From the NCBI GenBank assembly GCA_024638845.1, contig JAHEJN010000010.1, forward strand, positions 1-59,075: a stretch of 59,075 bases of DNA, given 5' to 3'. The first letter of the stretch is position 1, and every line of letters starts with the position of its first letter. The translations under genes and the position numbers were made by a program. This DNA is from Acidimicrobiales bacterium. Lineage in GTDB: Bacteria > Actinomycetota > Acidimicrobiia > Acidimicrobiales > JAHEJN01. Positions 27,353 to 34,872 of this stretch are shown one piece after another. The notes under the pieces are model-generated. The model was not told where the DNA came from. It saw nothing but the letters and a program-made list of their open reading frames with translations, and ran no database searches.

Positions 27353-28992
27353 CGACGGCGAATCGAGCGGTACCGACGTATCAGCTGGTCGGTCGAGCTG
27401 TCGTGATTCGAGGCGGGCGGCTCGTCGGCGACCAGCTCGGGGGTGATGACCTCGGCCAGCACCTTGCCGAGCTCGACCCCCCACTGGTCGAAAGAGTTGA
27501 TCTGCCAGATGGTGCCCTGGACGAACACCTTGTGCTCGTACAGCGCGATCAGCTGACCGAGGACCGACGGGGTGAGGGCCGGGGCGAGGATGGTGGTGCT
27601 GGGGCGGTTGCCAGGGAAGGTGCGATGGGGCACCAGCTCGGGGGCCGTGCCCGTCGCCGCGACCTCGTCGGCCGTCTTGCCGAAGGCGAGCGCCTCGCTC
27701 TGGGCGAACAGATTCGCCATCAACAGGTCGTGATGGTCACCCCGCCCGTCGACGACGGGAAGGGGGTCGGTCGGATCGACGAATCCGATGAAGTCGGCCG
27801 GGACCACCGTGGTGCCCTGATGGAGCAGTTGGTAGAAGGCGTGCTGTCCGTTGGTGCCGGGTTCGCCCCACACGATGGGCCCCGTGTCGCCGGCGACCGG
27901 CGATCCGTCGAGGCGCACCCGCTTGCCGTTGCTCTCCATGTCGAGCTGCTGGAGGTAGGCGGGGAAGCGGTGAAGGTCGCGGCTGTAGGGGAGCACGGCC
28001 AGCGTGGCGAGATCGAAGAAGTTCCGGTACCAGACTCCGAGAAGTCCCATGAGGACCGGCACGTTGGCCGGCGGGGGGGTGATGCGGAAGTGCTCGTCGA
28101 CGGTGTGGAAGCCGGCGAGGAAGTCGCGGAAGTGCTGGGGTCCGACGGCGAGCATCACGCTCAGGCCGATGGCCGAGTCGACCGAGTACCGGCCACCGAC
28201 CCAGTCCCAGAACCCGAACATGTTGGCCGTGTCGATGCCGAATTCGGCCACCCGTTCGGCGTTGGTCGACACGGCGACGAAGTGCGACGCCACCGCCGCC
28301 GCGTGGCCGAGCCGATCGGTGAGCCACCGGCGAGCGCTGCGAGCGTTGGTGAGGGTCTCGACGGTGCCGAAGGTCTTGGACGCCACCACGAACAGCGTCG
28401 TCTCGGCCCGGCATTGCGCCAGGACCGCGGCAAGATCGCTGCCGTCGATGTTCGACACGAAGTGGCACGTGATTCCTTCCCGCCGGAACGATCGCAGGGC
28501 CTCGTACACCATGACCGGTCCCAGGTCGGACCCGCCGATGCCGATGTTCACTACCGTGTCGATGCGATGGCCGTGGTGGCCGGCGAAGCGCCCGGTGTGG
28601 ACGCGTTCGGCGAAGTCGCTCATGGTCGCCAGGACCTCGTGCACGTCGGGCACCACGTCGTGGCCGTCGACCTCGATCGAGGTTCCGACGGGGGAGCGCA
28701 GCGCCGTGTGCAGCACGGCCCGATGCTCGGTGACGTTGACGGGTGCTCCGGAGAAGAGGGCGTCGACGCGCGACGCGAGCCCCGCCCTCTCGGCCAGCGC
28801 GCCCAGCAGCTCGAGTGTCGTCGTGGTGATCCGATGTTTCGAGAGATCGACGAACAGGTCGCCGACCGACCAGCTCAGAGTCGCAGCTCGCTCGGGATCG
28901 CCGGCGAACATCTCGCGCAGATGCCGGTCTCGAATGGCTGCGTGGTGATCGGCGAGGGCGTTCCACTCGTTGGTTGCACGGAGGTCGATCAC
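27349..28992 (-). CDS. pgi: Glucose-6-phosphate isomerase
   Basis: Interconverts glucose-6-phosphate and fructose-6-phosphate. The 547-residue protein (close to E. coli Pgi) has [66 protein letters not shown] with the catalytic His, and [19 protein letters not shown] with the conserved [15 protein letters not shown] 28992 is chosen because homology starts just after it; no clear Shine-Dalgarno is seen. It lies 22 bases downstream of a cytochrome c gene and probably shares its transcript. Confidence 0.94.
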   Translation of the reverse strand: MIDLRATNEWNALADHHAAIRDRHLREMFAGDPERAATLSWSVGDLFVDLSKHRITTTTLELLGALAERAGLASRVDALFSGAPVNVTEHRAVLHTALRSPVGTSIEVDGHDVVPDVHEVLATMSDFAERVHTGRFAGHHGHRIDTVVNIGIGGSDLGPVMVYEALRSFRREGITCHFVSNIDGSDLAAVLAQCRAETTLFVVASKTFGTVETLTNARSARRWLTDRLGHAAAVASHFVAVSTNAERVAEFGIDTANMFGFWDWVGGRYSVDSAIGLSVMLAVGPQHFRDFLAGFHTVDEHFRITPPPANVPVLMGLLGVWYRNFFDLATLAVLPYSRDLHRFPAYLQQLDMESNGKRVRLDGSPVAGDTGPIVWGEPGTNGQHAFYQLLHQGTTVVPADFIGFVDPTDPLPVVDGRGDHHDLLMANLFAQSEALAFGKTADEVAATGTAPELVPHRTFPGNRPSTTILAPALTPSVLGQLIALYEHKVFVQGTIWQINSFDQWGVELGKVLAEVITPELVADEPPASNHDSSTDQLIRRYRSIRRR

Positions 28993-29014
28993 GACACCGT
29001 GCGGCGGTCGACGG

Positions 29015-29800
29015 TCACTCGGCGGCGAGGGACTCGGAATCGAGCCCGAGCGCGGTGACCATCGAGACGATGTCGGCTGGCGTCTCGCCACCGGCGAACT
29101 CGAGAGTGACGTCACCGGCGTCGAGCGCTTCGATCAGGCCCTCGAGGTCGGCAAGATCCTCGATCGGTTGCTGGCCGTGTTGCACCCGCTCGTAGAGGAC
29201 GACCGCCAGCAGCTCCTCGCTGTCGAGGCTGGTCGCGTAGCCCGGCATTCCACCCCCGCTGAGTCGCTGGCCGCCGGGGCGGTCGGCGCTGCCGTAGGGG
29301 GCGTTTCCGCCGGGTGATCCGTTGACGATCCACGCGACCTGGCTCTCCCAGTCGGGGAACGTGAGGAGCACCTCGCCGGCACTGAGCTGCGGGCCGACGC
29401 CCCCGCCACCGGCTGCGCCGTGACAGCCGGCGCACTGGGCGCCCGTGTAGGTCTCGGCGCCGAGGGCCAACGGCCCGGTGACCTCGCGGGTCGGTGGCTC
29501 GAGCGTCGCCCAGTAGATGGCGAACCAAATGGGGAGGAACACCAGCACGGGCGTCACCCAAACGGGGATCTTCTGGCGGGTGGTGGCGGCTCGCACCCAG
29601 GGCTTGACCGGTTCGGGTTCGGGATCGACGACCGGCGTCGGGGTGACCAGTGCCGGCGAGCTCGCGACGGCGGCAGGGGCGGACTCGGCGGTGGTGGCCG
29701 GAGTGGCCTCGGTCGTGGCGGCGTCGTCGCCTCCCTCGCCGGTCATCTCCTTGCGCCGTTTGGCTGAACGAGCGAGCAGGTGCTCGGGTATCTCGGTCAC
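29015..29800 (-). CDS. Membrane-anchored mono-heme cytochrome c with IPEHLL N-terminus
   Basis: The 261-residue protein has a cytoplasmic N-terminus beginning [16 protein letters not shown], an Ala/Pro-rich linker, one membrane helix at about 79-99, and a cytochrome c domain with the heme site CAGCH (123-127) and a likely Met ligand in GGGMPGYAT (about 185). It probably carries electrons on the outer face of the membrane, between the Rieske/b6-type complex encoded divergently and a terminal oxidase. Its N-terminal motif recurs in the subunit IV-like protein at 31938. The start is GTG with GGAGG four bases upstream. Confidence 0.85.
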   Translation of the reverse strand: MTEIPEHLLARSAKRRKEMTGEGGDDAATTEATPATTAESAPAAVASSPALVTPTPVVDPEPEPVKPWVRAATTRQKIPVWVTPVLVFLPIWFAIYWATLEPPTREVTGPLALGAETYTGAQCAGCHGAAGGGGVGPQLSAGEVLLTFPDWESQVAWIVNGSPGGNAPYGSADRPGGQRLSGGGMPGYATSLDSEELLAVVLYERVQHGQQPIEDLADLEGLIEALDAGDVTLEFAGGETPADIVSMVTALGLDSESLAAE

Positions 29801-29979
29801 CGATCCTCCGGATGGTTCGATTCGTGAACGGGGCGGCTCACGGGTTGGGTGAGCGCTCTGCGAACGTCGAGAGCGTAGATGCTGGCGATCCTACCGACCC
29901 AATCTCTTCGGCGGGGTAATCGCGACGCGACCGCACCCGAGCGACGTGTTGTATGACTCCCCGATCATGGGCCGCTGAT

Positions 29980-29998
29980 GTGGTCGTGTCCAGACCAC
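29980..29998. promoter_or_regulatory. Inverted repeat GTGGTC-N7-GACCAC, candidate operator
   Basis: Perfect 6-bp arms around GTGTCCA, about 90 bases upstream of the putative -10 of the b6-complex operon and about 100 bases upstream of that of the cytochrome c gene. It could be a dimeric regulator site or a chance hairpin; it does not resemble the Rex arm seen before rex. Confidence 0.3.
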
Positions 29999-30088
29999 CG
30001 TGGTAGACAGGTTTTCGTCGGCGTTCGGCTTCGGTCGACGCCGCTTGCGTCGGGCTGTCGACGCGTCATGCACTACGGTCGAGCAAGA

Positions 30089-30094
30089 TAGACT
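30089..30094 (+). promoter_or_regulatory. Possible -10 TAGACT for the b6-complex/nuo operon
   Basis: TAGACT lies 41 bases before the GTG at 30136, giving a leader of about 35 bases with a strong CAGGAGG ribosome binding site. No good -35 is seen 16-18 bases upstream. Confidence 0.4.
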
Positions 30095-30135
30095 GACCTT
30101 GTGCATCCGTTCACGAGCATGATCCAGGAGGCGAT

Positions 30136-30708
30136 GTGGCCCGTCGGCCCGTAGACATTGCGGTCAACAACTTCCTCAAGGCCACGGGTGCAGTCATCGC
30201 CTTCTTCGTCGGTCTCCAGATCTGGATCCTGATCGTCCAGGACAAGGGTCCGAACGAAGCCTTCATCTGGTCCACCGTCGGAGTCCTCGTGTGCGCTCTG
30301 ATCGTGCTCTGGCAGGCCAAGACCCGTCCCGCCGACGCCACCCTCACCTGGGGGGAGGCCATGGTCGGTGCCGCTTTCGTGTTCGGGTTCATGCTGCTCG
30401 CCTACGGCGTGTGGCCCCACCAGTGGCTGGTGTACGCCGACTCGGAGCTCTCCTGGCGATCCGACCGCTTCGTCGTCGGCCCCGACGTCGGGTTGCCCAA
30501 CGGCGAGGGCCTCGTCGAGTTCGTCCTTCCCTTCCAGCTTCCCTACCTCGTCATCCGCGACATCATCGCCGTGCTCATCTACGGCATCGGCCTCGTCGGC
30601 CTCATTGCGCTCTGGAGCATCTGGCAGAAGCGGGGTGCGGTGGCCGAGGTCGCCGTCGAGAAGTCCACCTTCGGACGTCCGCTCGTGCGCGAAGGGGCCA
30701 AGCTCTGA
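30136..30708 (+). CDS. Unknown four-helix membrane protein heading the b6-complex operon
   Basis: No family recognised. The 190-residue protein has four clear membrane helices at roughly 12-35, 43-63, 77-96 and 135-165, with an extracytoplasmic or cytoplasmic loop of about 40 residues between helices three and four (WPHQWLVYADSELSW onwards) and a short basic tail. Only one Cys is present and no heme or Fe-S motif is seen. GTG 30136 has CAGGAGG five bases upstream. Its stop overlaps the ferredoxin start (TGATG), so the two are probably a unit; it may anchor the ferredoxin to the membrane. Confidence 0.75.
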   Translation: MARRPVDIAVNNFLKATGAVIAFFVGLQIWILIVQDKGPNEAFIWSTVGVLVCALIVLWQAKTRPADATLTWGEAMVGAAFVFGFMLLAYGVWPHQWLVYADSELSWRSDRFVVGPDVGLPNGEGLVEFVLPFQLPYLVIRDIIAVLIYGIGLVGLIALWSIWQKRGAVAEVAVEKSTFGRPLVREGAKL

Positions 30709-31124
30709 TGGGGCTTCCCGACGCCAACCCGCCCCTTCCGGAGTTCCGTGACGACTACGTGCTCCAGGAAGTCGACGCCGAATGGTTGTCGAAGGCGGTC
30801 AAGCCCAAGACCTTCATCCACATCGACCAGTCCGAATGCATCACCTGCGAGGGTTGCGTCGACATCTGCCCGTGGAAGTGCATCCACCTGGTTCGCAACG
30901 ACGCCATCGACGAGGCCATCGGCACCGAGCAGCCCGGCACCGATCCCGACGACGCGATGGTCTTCCTGATCGACGACGACGTCTGCACGCGGTGTGCATT
31001 GTGCGTCGATCGATGCCCCACCGGCGTCATCATTCTCGGCAAGGTCGGCGACCCCACCGGCGGCGGCGACACCCACTTCCGTATGCCCACCCATGGCTAT
31101 GGGTACGGCATGCGGCTCGGTTGA
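30708..31124 (+). CDS. 2x[4Fe-4S] ferredoxin-type protein of the b6-complex operon
   Basis: The 138-residue soluble protein has two complete cluster motifs, CITCEGCVDICP (Cys 44, 47, 50, 54) and CTRCALCVDRCP (93, 96, 99, 103), separated by about 40 residues with an acidic insert. An extra Cys (58) follows the first motif in PWKC. The N-terminal 40 residues lack a signal peptide, so it acts on the cytoplasmic face. It lies between an unknown membrane protein and cytochrome b6, 22 bases before the latter. Electron delivery to or from the low-potential side of the b6 complex is an inference from position. Confidence 0.85.
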   Translation: MGLPDANPPLPEFRDDYVLQEVDAEWLSKAVKPKTFIHIDQSECITCEGCVDICPWKCIHLVRNDAIDEAIGTEQPGTDPDDAMVFLIDDDVCTRCALCVDRCPTGVIILGKVGDPTGGGDTHFRMPTHGYGYGMRLG

Positions 31125-31145
31125 CACCCAGGAGTAAATCGAATC

Positions 31146-31922
31146 GTGGCCAAACCACCACTGAACGAGCGCATCAGCAAGGCCAACGCCGACCTGATCG
31201 ACAAGACGCAGAGCTCCCAGGCCTGGCAGTCGATCTTCCGACCCGGCTCCATCTTCCGCAAGGGCTACACCGACAGCCCCCGTAACCGCTCGTACGTGAT
31301 CATGAATTCGGTCCTGTATCACCTCCATCCGGTGAAGGTGAAACGCCACGCGGTGAAGGTGAGCTACACGCTGTGCCTCGGCGGCCTGAGCTTCTTCCTC
31401 TTCATCCTGCTCACCGTGACCGGCATCTTCTTGATGTTCTTCTACCGCCCGACCGCCGCCCAGGCCTGGGACGACATCTACACGTTGCAGTCGTCGGTCA
31501 CCTTCGGCCTGTTGGTGCGCAACATGCACCGATGGGCGGCCCATCTCATGGTGCTGTCGGTGTTCTTGCACATGGCCCGGGTCTTCTACCACGGCGCCTA
31601 CAAGGCGCCGCGCGAGTTCAACTGGGTGATCGGCGTCATCTTGTTGATGCAGACCCTCCTGCTGTCGTTCACCGGTTACCTGCTCCCCTGGGACCAGCTG
31701 GCGTTGTGGGCGGTCACCGTTGGTACCAACATGATGGGATTCACGCCGGTGTTCGGCGACAAGGTGCGGTTCGTCCTGCTCGGGGGTGTCGAGATCGGCA
31801 CCGACACCCTGCTGCGGTGGTACGTACTGCACGTTCTCCTGTTGCCGTTCGTCACCGTGATCTTCATGGCCATCCATTTCTGGCGAGTGCGAAAGGACGG
31901 AGGTATCTCGGGTCCGCTCTAG
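31146..31922 (+). CDS. Cytochrome b6-type subunit of a quinol:cytochrome c reductase
   Basis: N-terminal half of a split cytochrome b. The 258 residues have four membrane helices; the four heme b ligands are His128 and His142 in HRWAAHLMVLSVFLH, and His229 and His244 in the LHVLLLPFVTVIFMAIHF segment (spacing 14 and 15, as in b6). Cys77 in LCLGGLSFFLF matches the b6f cysteine that binds the extra heme cn covalently, and the tail ends GGISGPL as in b6. The quinol-site segment FTGYLLPWDQLALWAV is conserved. Its partner subunit IV is encoded next. Confidence 0.9.
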   Translation: MAKPPLNERISKANADLIDKTQSSQAWQSIFRPGSIFRKGYTDSPRNRSYVIMNSVLYHLHPVKVKRHAVKVSYTLCLGGLSFFLFILLTVTGIFLMFFYRPTAAQAWDDIYTLQSSVTFGLLVRNMHRWAAHLMVLSVFLHMARVFYHGAYKAPREFNWVIGVILLMQTLLLSFTGYLLPWDQLALWAVTVGTNMMGFTPVFGDKVRFVLLGGVEIGTDTLLRWYVLHVLLLPFVTVIFMAIHFWRVRKDGGISGPL

Positions 31923-31937
31923 GCCCGAGGAACACCG

Positions 31938-32708
31938 ATGACCGAGATCCCAGAACACCTCCTGAAGCGGGCCCAAGAGGCTCGCGAACGGGCCGCCAAG
32001 GCCGGCGACGGGGCCGAGCCCGCGGCCGAACCCGAGGCCGAGGCTCCCACCAGCGAGACGAGCGCCGCGGCGAGCAAGATCCCCGCCCACCTGCTCGAGC
32101 GGTCCAAGGCCGCACGCGACACCGCGGGCGGGGGTGGAACCGCCGTCGTCACCGCCGAGGCCCCCACGGCGCCTCTCCCCGCGGGCGCCGCCCCGACGCC
32201 GACGGGCCCGGGGGGCCACACCCAGCGTCTGCTCACCGTCGTCAAGTCGGGCTCCATCCAAGACGTCAAGTCCAAGCCGGTCGACAAGGTCCACGTCTGG
32301 CCCCATCTGCTCATCGTCGAGTTCGTCGCCGCGCTGGCGGTCACCGCGTTCACGCTCGTGTTCTCGGTTTTCGTGAATGCTCCGCTGCTCGAGCTGGCCA
32401 ACCCCAACGAGACGCCGAACCCGTCGAAGGCCCCGTGGTACTTCCTCGGCCTGCAGGAACTGCTCACGATGTTCCACCCCATGGTGGCGGGTGTGACGAT
32501 TCCCGGTATGGCGCTGTTCGTCCTGATCCTGGCGCCCTACATCGACAAGAACCCCAACACATCGCCCGAGAAACGCAAGTTCGCCGTCTCGCTCATGACG
32601 ATCCACTTGATGTTCTGGGCGGTTCTCGTCATGATCGGCTCGTTCTTCCGAGGGCCCGGTCAGAACTTCGTCCTGCCCTGGCAGGAGGGGCTGTTCTTCG
32701 AGCTCTGA
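31938..32708 (+). CDS. Subunit IV-like (cytochrome b C-terminal domain) protein with duplicated IPxHLL motif
   Basis: The 256-residue protein supplies the C-terminal helices of the split cytochrome b. The Qo-site loop reads NPSKAPWYFLGLQELL, with APWY at 165-168 in place of PEWY, a form seen in menaquinol-using complexes; three membrane helices surround it. The first 115 residues are an unusual Ala/Pro/Glu-rich cytoplasmic extension with two motif copies, IPEHLLKRAQEAR (4-16) and IPAHLLERSKAAR (48-60). The stop overlaps a 17-codon mini-ORF as TGATG. Confidence 0.87.
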   Translation: MTEIPEHLLKRAQEARERAAKAGDGAEPAAEPEAEAPTSETSAAASKIPAHLLERSKAARDTAGGGGTAVVTAEAPTAPLPAGAAPTPTGPGGHTQRLLTVVKSGSIQDVKSKPVDKVHVWPHLLIVEFVAALAVTAFTLVFSVFVNAPLLELANPNETPNPSKAPWYFLGLQELLTMFHPMVAGVTIPGMALFVLILAPYIDKNPNTSPEKRKFAVSLMTIHLMFWAVLVMIGSFFRGPGQNFVLPWQEGLFFEL

Positions 32709-32761
32709 TGCACTCCTTCGCCTCGACTCCCGCTCCGCCTCCTGAGGAGGTCACCTCATGA
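32708..32761 (+). CDS. Possible 17-residue coupling mini-ORF between subunit IV and Rieske
   Basis: ATG 32708 overlaps the subunit IV stop (TGATG) and its own TGA overlaps the Rieske ATG (ATGA), so ribosomes could pass through without leaving. It contains the GAGGAGG that serves the Rieske gene. The peptide is Pro-rich with no recognisable motif. It may be a spacer rather than a real gene. Confidence 0.3.
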   Translation: MHSFASTPAPPPEEVTS

Positions 32762-33621
32762 TCGTTCTCGTCATCGCCCTCGTCGTGATCGCGGCCCTCG
32801 TGCTCGGCTTCGTCACGTTGTCCAAACGCGACACGGCCGACGCAACCGGGCGCCTTTCTCGCGAGACCCGGCTCCGCGACCGGTCGGCCGAGACGCCGGT
32901 GTCGCTCGGCGAAGGCACCTCGACCAGCGGCCGTGACGTGGAGAAGGCCGCGGTCCTCGCGCGCATCGAAACCGGTCGCGAGGTCGTGACCGCCGACGCC
33001 GCCGCTCCGGTCGCCTGGACTCCGCCCGATCCCGACACCGTCGGCGTCCATCGACGCCAGTTCCTCAATCGCTCGATCGTCGGCTTCATGGGTCTCGGCA
33101 TCTCCGGCTTCGGTGCCGCGTGCCTCGCGTTCCTCTATCCCGGCCGCATCACCGGCTTCGGCGCCAAGATCAACCTCGGCGACGTCAATGGGCTGAAGAC
33201 AACGGTCGAAGAAAACGACAACTTCTTCTATCTCGCCAACGGGCGTATGTGGATCACCGAATACCCGGCCAGCTCACTCGAGAAGGCGCGGGAGGTGTAC
33301 AGCAGTGCCGAGCTGGTCAGCATCGAAGCCGGCTTGGTCGCCCTGTTCCAGAAATGCCCACACCTCGGCTGTCGGGTTCCGGAGTGCCAGACCTCGCAGT
33401 ACTTCGAGTGCCCGTGTCACGGTTCGCGCTACAACCGCGTCGGCGAGAGACGGGGTGGCCCTGCCCCGCGTGGACTCGACCGGTTCCCCGCCGAGGTCAA
33501 CGGTGCCAACGAGTTCGTCGTCGACACCGGAACGATCATCCCCGGTCCCCCCATAGGTACCAACACGACCGGCCAGGAGCCCGAAGGGCCTTCGTGTCTC
33601 GGCGCCGGGTCCCACTCGTAG
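32758..33621 (+). CDS. Rieske [2Fe-2S] protein of the b6-type complex
   Basis: The 287 residues begin with a membrane helix (about 2-20), then a hydrophilic loop of some 80 residues, a twin-arginine segment HRRQFLNRS (98-106) and a second helix (about 107-127) before the Rieske domain. Cluster ligands lie in CPHLGC (200-205) and CPCHGS (218-223), with Cys205 and Cys220 for the structural disulfide. The RR motif suggests Tat-dependent insertion of the folded domain. Start ATG 32758 has GAGGAGG seven bases upstream. Confidence 0.92.
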   Translation: MIVLVIALVVIAALVLGFVTLSKRDTADATGRLSRETRLRDRSAETPVSLGEGTSTSGRDVEKAAVLARIETGREVVTADAAAPVAWTPPDPDTVGVHRRQFLNRSIVGFMGLGISGFGAACLAFLYPGRITGFGAKINLGDVNGLKTTVEENDNFFYLANGRMWITEYPASSLEKAREVYSSAELVSIEAGLVALFQKCPHLGCRVPECQTSQYFECPCHGSRYNRVGERRGGPAPRGLDRFPAEVNGANEFVVDTGTIIPGPPIGTNTTGQEPEGPSCLGAGSHS

Positions 33622-33663
33622 AACGCGTCATCAGGAAGAGACGAAGGACCTCCCACACCCATC

Positions 33664-34872
33664 ATGTTGATCCTCGCCAACACGTTCCGGTCGACCGGCG
33701 CCGTGCTCTTCTTCATCGGTGCGCTCGGAATCCTGGGCTACCTGCTCTACAACTTCGTGATCGGCCGCAAGGAGGTCGGCTCCGAGGTCGAGCTCGCCGC
33801 CAACAAGAAGCCCTATCTCGACGACGAACAACTCGAGACCAAGAAGCTCGACATGAGCCTCACCATGGGCCTCGGTCTCCTGGCGGTCATCGGCCTCGGG
33901 TTGCCGCTGTACTGGCTGGGCGAACCCGGTCGCCAGTCGGGCTACACCGATTTCACGACCGGGCAGCTCGCCTCACGGGGCGAGACTCTGTACGAAGAGC
34001 TCTGTTCGGCCTGCCACGGCCCCGGCGCAGTCGGAGGCGTGGCCCCCTACACCGTGACCGACACCGAGGGTCGGTTCGTGGCGTCGGTGCAGTGGAAGGC
34101 GCCTGCGCTCACCGCCGCGCTCTATCGCTTCTCCACCGAGGAGATCCGCTACACCCTCAACTTCGGACGGCAGAACTCGCCGATGCCGGCCTGGGGTGCC
34201 CCCGGTGGCGGTCCGCTCACCGCCCAGCAGATCGAAGAGCTGATCCTCTACATCCAGGAGATCCAGCTCGCCCCTGACGAGCTCGCCACCGAGGTGGAGG
34301 CGGGCATCGAACAGGCGGCCCGCTTCGAGGTCACCGCGGCCGATCCGTCGCTCGAGGGCGACGACGCCATCGACGCCGCCATCGAGGAGTACATCACGAG
34401 CGCCACACCAGCCGAGCTCGGCAAGCTCGTGTTCAACAACCCGGGTTCGCAGGGCGCATACAGCTGCGCCCGTTGCCACACCGCCGGTTGGTCGTGGGAC
34501 TCCGACCTCGTCGCGCTCGACCCCGAGCAACCCTTCGGTTCGCTCATCCCCCTCCAGGTTTCCGGCGGCGGCGGTTTCGGCCCCAACCTCACCAGCGGGG
34601 CAACCACCCGGCAGTTCCTGACCGCCGAGGATCACGCGCAGTTCCTTCGCGTCGGCTCGCAGGATGGTGTCGCCTACGGAGCCTTCGGTCAGGGGGACGG
34701 CGGTGGCCAGATGCCGGCCTTCGGGGGTTGTGTCGGCGATCGCGACACAACCGAGTTCTCCCCGTTCGTCGGGTTCTGTGAGATCGAGATCGACGGCGTT
34801 CCCGACAACCGCGGGGGCATGCTCACCGAGGAACAGATTCAGGCTGTCGTCGCCTACGAAAGGGAGATGTGA
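33664..34872 (+). CDS. Di-heme cytochrome c subunit of the b6-type complex
   Basis: The 402-residue protein has two N-terminal membrane helices (about 12-33 and 65-84) and two cytochrome c domains facing outward. Heme sites are CSACH (114-118) with a likely Met ligand in NSPMPAWG (about 174) and CARCH (268-272) with Met in GGQMPAFGG (about 350). It replaces cytochrome f or c1 as the acceptor from the Rieske cluster. The domain between the hemes is acidic and helical. The ribosome binding site is poor, with an AAGGA about 15 bases upstream. Confidence 0.88.
   Translation: MLILANTFRSTGAVLFFIGALGILGYLLYNFVIGRKEVGSEVELAANKKPYLDDEQLETKKLDMSLTMGLGLLAVIGLGLPLYWLGEPGRQSGYTDFTTGQLASRGETLYEELCSACHGPGAVGGVAPYTVTDTEGRFVASVQWKAPALTAALYRFSTEEIRYTLNFGRQNSPMPAWGAPGGGPLTAQQIEELILYIQEIQLAPDELATEVEAGIEQAARFEVTAADPSLEGDDAIDAAIEEYITSATPAELGKLVFNNPGSQGAYSCARCHTAGWSWDSDLVALDPEQPFGSLIPLQVSGGGGFGPNLTSGATTRQFLTAEDHAQFLRVGSQDGVAYGAFGQGDGGGQMPAFGGCVGDRDTTEFSPFVGFCEIEIDGVPDNRGGMLTEEQIQAVVAYEREM

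Larger units (their letters stand above)
29801..30135. other. 335-base divergent intergenic region between cytochrome c and b6-complex operons
   Basis: This is the only gene-free stretch above 300 bases. It holds GGAGG for the reverse cytochrome c gene (29805-29809), a reverse TACGCT (29872-29877) as a possible -10, a perfect inverted repeat GTGGTC-N7-GACCAC (29980-29998), a longer-looped GGCGT/ACGCC pair near 30016-30040, a forward TAGACT (30089-30094) and CAGGAGG (30125-30131) before the GTG at 30136. It may coordinate both respiratory transcripts. No coding potential or structured RNA is recognised. Confidence 0.5.

Noticed and set aside
27403-29058. A 551-codon forward open frame
   Set aside because: Antisense to pgi; the composition is that of a mirrored frame.
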